The notes under the pieces are model-generated. The model saw nothing but the letters and a program-made list of their open reading frames with translations. It was not told the origin of the DNA and did not search any database. Position numbers and translations under genes: made by a program. A stretch of 24,180 nt of DNA from JBOGEB01 sp050743125 (GTDB taxonomy: Bacteria; Actinomycetota; Nitriliruptoria; Euzebyales; Egibacteraceae): the NCBI GenBank assembly GCA_050743125.1, contig JBOGEB010000052.1, forward strand, positions 1 through 24,180, read 5' to 3'. Below, piece by piece: positions 22,500 through 24,180 of this stretch. Numbering within the stretch: position 1 is the first letter of the stretch; every line of letters starts with the position of its first letter.

Positions 22500-23365
22500 A
22501 GATCTTGATTCGCAAGAACAAGACGCTCGAATTGCTCAGACGCGGCGAGCCCGCGGTCGGCATGTGGCTTCAGCTGCACAGCGTGCACGTGACGAGGCTA
22601 CTGGTCGCGCAGGGCTTCTACCGGTGGATGCTCGTGGACTTCGAGCACACTCCGGTCGACCACACCACTGCCGCGCACATCTTCTCCACCATCTCCGACC
22701 TCAGCATGGGAGAGATCACGCCGTTGGCGCGGGTTGCCAGCGGCTCCGTCGATCAGATAAAGCAGGCATTGGACGCCGGCAGCCAAGGCATCATCGTACC
22801 CATGGTCAACACACCGGAGGAGGCCGAGGCGGCGGTTCGATACTCCCGATTCCCCCCGGGTGGGGTCAGGGGAGCCGGTGGGCTGGCTCCGCACCTCGGT
22901 TTCGGCGTCAATCGGCCAAACTACCTCGCCGAGGTGAATCGGGAGATCCTGGTCGGTGTCCAAATCGAAACCGCCGAAGGTCTGGCGAATGTATGCGACA
23001 TCGTTGCGGTCGAAGGAATCGACTTGGTCTTCGTAGGTCCCTTCGACCTGCATATGGCGCTTGGTCTACCTTCCAAAATCTGGAGCGCGAATCCAGTCTT
23101 CCTGCAAGCGTTGCACAAAATCATCGATGCGTGCAAGGAGACGGAGAAGCCTCTGGGAACCCTGTGCGCGGATGCAAAGGGGACCCGGGGACGCCTTGCG
23201 GAAGGCTTCGCCTTTGTCGGGTTGGGAAGCGATGCGCACGCCATACTGACGCATGCTGGACAGCAGTACGGAGAACTTTACGGGATCGAGGAACCGGACG
23301 AGACCTGGTGCAACGTGGCAAACCTTGACCGGCTGCCGGACTCCTTGCGCGGCCTCCCGCGATAA
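22496..23365 (+). CDS. HpcH/HpaI-family aldolase
   Basis: 289 residues from GTG 22496, overlapping the dehydrogenase stop as GTGA. The class II pyruvate-aldolase TIM barrel is recognisable from GMWLQLHS, MLVDFEHTPVD, the catalytic-Arg-type segment around LARV, DAGSQGIIVPMVNTPEEAEA, RFPPGGVRGAGG, the metal-binding QIETAEG and VFVGPFDLHMALG. These enzymes make or break a C-C bond between pyruvate and an aldehyde, using a divalent metal. As third gene of the operon it may act on the 2-oxo acid made by the dehydrogenase-like protein; that order is inferred only from the coupling. No terminator is evident downstream. Confidence 0.9.
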   Translation: MKILIRKNKTLELLRRGEPAVGMWLQLHSVHVTRLLVAQGFYRWMLVDFEHTPVDHTTAAHIFSTISDLSMGEITPLARVASGSVDQIKQALDAGSQGIIVPMVNTPEEAEAAVRYSRFPPGGVRGAGGLAPHLGFGVNRPNYLAEVNREILVGVQIETAEGLANVCDIVAVEGIDLVFVGPFDLHMALGLPSKIWSANPVFLQALHKIIDACKETEKPLGTLCADAKGTRGRLAEGFAFVGLGSDAHAILTHAGQQYGELYGIEEPDETWCNVANLDRLPDSLRGLPR

Positions 23366-23397
23366 GCAACTCCACTAGGCCTCGATGTTTCATGTGA

Positions 23398-23650
23398 TTA
23401 GGCGGGACGGGTCTTAGAATGTGTTTGAGAATGGTCATTTGGGGTGGTGAGCTGCCAGGGACGCCGGCCGGGAGTCGGCGCCAGCCGTCGGGTCATGATG
23501 CCGATCATGGCCCACTTGACCATCGCCTCGGGCAGCCGCTTGTAGTCGTGGTCGAGCCGGGGGCAACGCACGATCCACGCGAGGGTCCGCTCTACGACCC
23601 ACCGGCGGGGCAGCGCCTCGAAGCCGCGCTGGCCCTCCTTCATAGCCGGC
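23398..23650 (-). pseudogene. IS5-family transposase, C-terminal fragment
   Basis: The minus strand reads GFEALPRRWVVERTLAWIVR and RLPEAMVKWAMIGIMTRRLA, the conserved C-terminal stretch of IS5-group DDE transposases (the RRWVVERT Glu region), ending at 23398. The catalytic Asp region upstream is missing. A GGGTCTTAGAATGTGTTTGA stretch at about 23410-23429 may be part of the element's terminal repeat. Confidence 0.7.
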
Positions 23651-23739
23651 TCAGCCTGCCAGGTCCGAGCGTTTGGCCGTCTGCCGGCTGGCTGCGCAGG
23701 GCAGGGGGGTGGAGCCGGCCAGCCGCGTCCCCGTCGTGC

Positions 23740-23910
23740 CCGGACGGGGACGCCGAGGCCGGACGGCGGATCGTCTCGGCGAGCGGCGGCGCTGCCTTGC
23801 GCAGCCGCTTGTTGCACCCGGGCGCTTGGGGCAGGTAGGGGAGCAGGCGGCCCAGCCGCGTGTCGGCGGACCGGACCCAGCGGCGTTCGCGGTCGAACCC
23901 GGGCGGCGGC
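23740..23910 (-). pseudogene. N-terminal fragment of a different transposase (IS4/IS982-like)
   Basis: In another minus frame: RERRWVRSADTRLGRLLPYL and PQAPGCNKRLRKAAPPLAET, close to my memory of the N-terminal region of IS982/IS4-type transposases (RLGHLFPYLPKQPGYNKRL). It breaks off within about 57 residues. The remaining 23911-24180 shows no gene I can support, apart from an uninterpreted minus-strand frame running to the edge. Confidence 0.5.
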
Positions 23911-24180
23911 TGGGCGGATCGGCTCGGGGCCGGTCGGCTGTGGGGGGCGTTTCATGCGCGGTCGGTCGGCGGGCAGGTCGTCGACTGTGACGCAGCCTGC
24001 GGTGGCGGGGTCGTCGAGGCAGGCGTCCACGCGGCTCCAGAGTCGGCGTTGGTTGACAACGTCCGCTCTCGACGGTCTCGTCTCGAAAGCCTCGTGTCCA
24101 CCGCCGGCCACATCAGCCGCTTTGGAAGCCATCATCCAGGGCGCGTACTCGCCGAAGGGCACGAGCTTGCGTTGACGCAG

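Noticed and set aside
24100..24180. Apolipoprotein N-acyltransferase fragment at the right edge
   Set aside because: LVPFGEYAPW resembles a motif of that family, but only about ten residues match and the following sequence does not continue it.

Overview
The window is high-GC actinomycete DNA: GTG/TTG starts with GGAG-type ribosome sites, four-base ATGA/GTGA overlaps between genes, DUF5753-type regulator remnants and long GC-driven shadow frames. No genus marker is present, so I go no further than Actinomycetes.

The left 11 kb is a RiPP cluster of the azole-forming (TOMM) kind, read mainly right to left. An F-protein (ThiF-like leader-binding partner), a YcaO cyclodehydratase and the N-terminal part of a lantibiotic-dehydratase (LanB-like) enzyme occupy 1-5035 as one translationally coupled run; the LanB leaves the left edge. 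Upstream, 5113-9460 holds a tandem array of five diverged cassettes. Each has a 15-bp palindromic operator, a conserved leader RNA of about 150 nt, a precursor gene and a downstream hairpin. Four cassettes encode 57-61 residue precursors with a near-identical leader ending in a GHGxTExxASC junction, very like that of the thiomuracin precursor TbtA, followed by a variable Cys/Ser/Tyr-rich core. In the fifth cassette a gene for a small Sec-exported peptide has replaced the core. One cassette carries a 122-bp MITE-like insert. A sulfotransferase sits in the array downstream of the Tyr-rich precursor, and a cytochrome P450 under the same operator lies further right. The likely product is a family of azole-containing, dehydrated, possibly sulfated and hydroxylated peptides. 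No pyridine synthase, azoline dehydrogenase or LanC is visible, so the class (thiopeptide, linear azole peptide or something new) stays open.

From 11.6 to 16.8 kb lie an OmpR-type response regulator with its sensor kinase, a NarL/LuxR-type response regulator (the best local candidate for reading the palindromes) and a full-length ABC exporter. From 16.9 to 19.0 kb is scar tissue: an intact ribbon-helix-helix antitoxin with a deleted PIN toxin, two decayed regulator-like genes, a frameshifted AAA-ATPase-like gene and two opposed transposase tails.

At 19137 the cassette operator and promoter reappear on the + strand, ahead of an AT-rich stretch, the C-terminal stump of a second P450 and a tightly coupled operon of a kynurenine 3-monooxygenase-like flavoprotein, a Glu/Leu-dehydrogenase-like protein and an HpaI-type aldolase. 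This suggests common control of a small-molecule pathway and the peptide pathway. The right end is a mosaic of transposase fragments.
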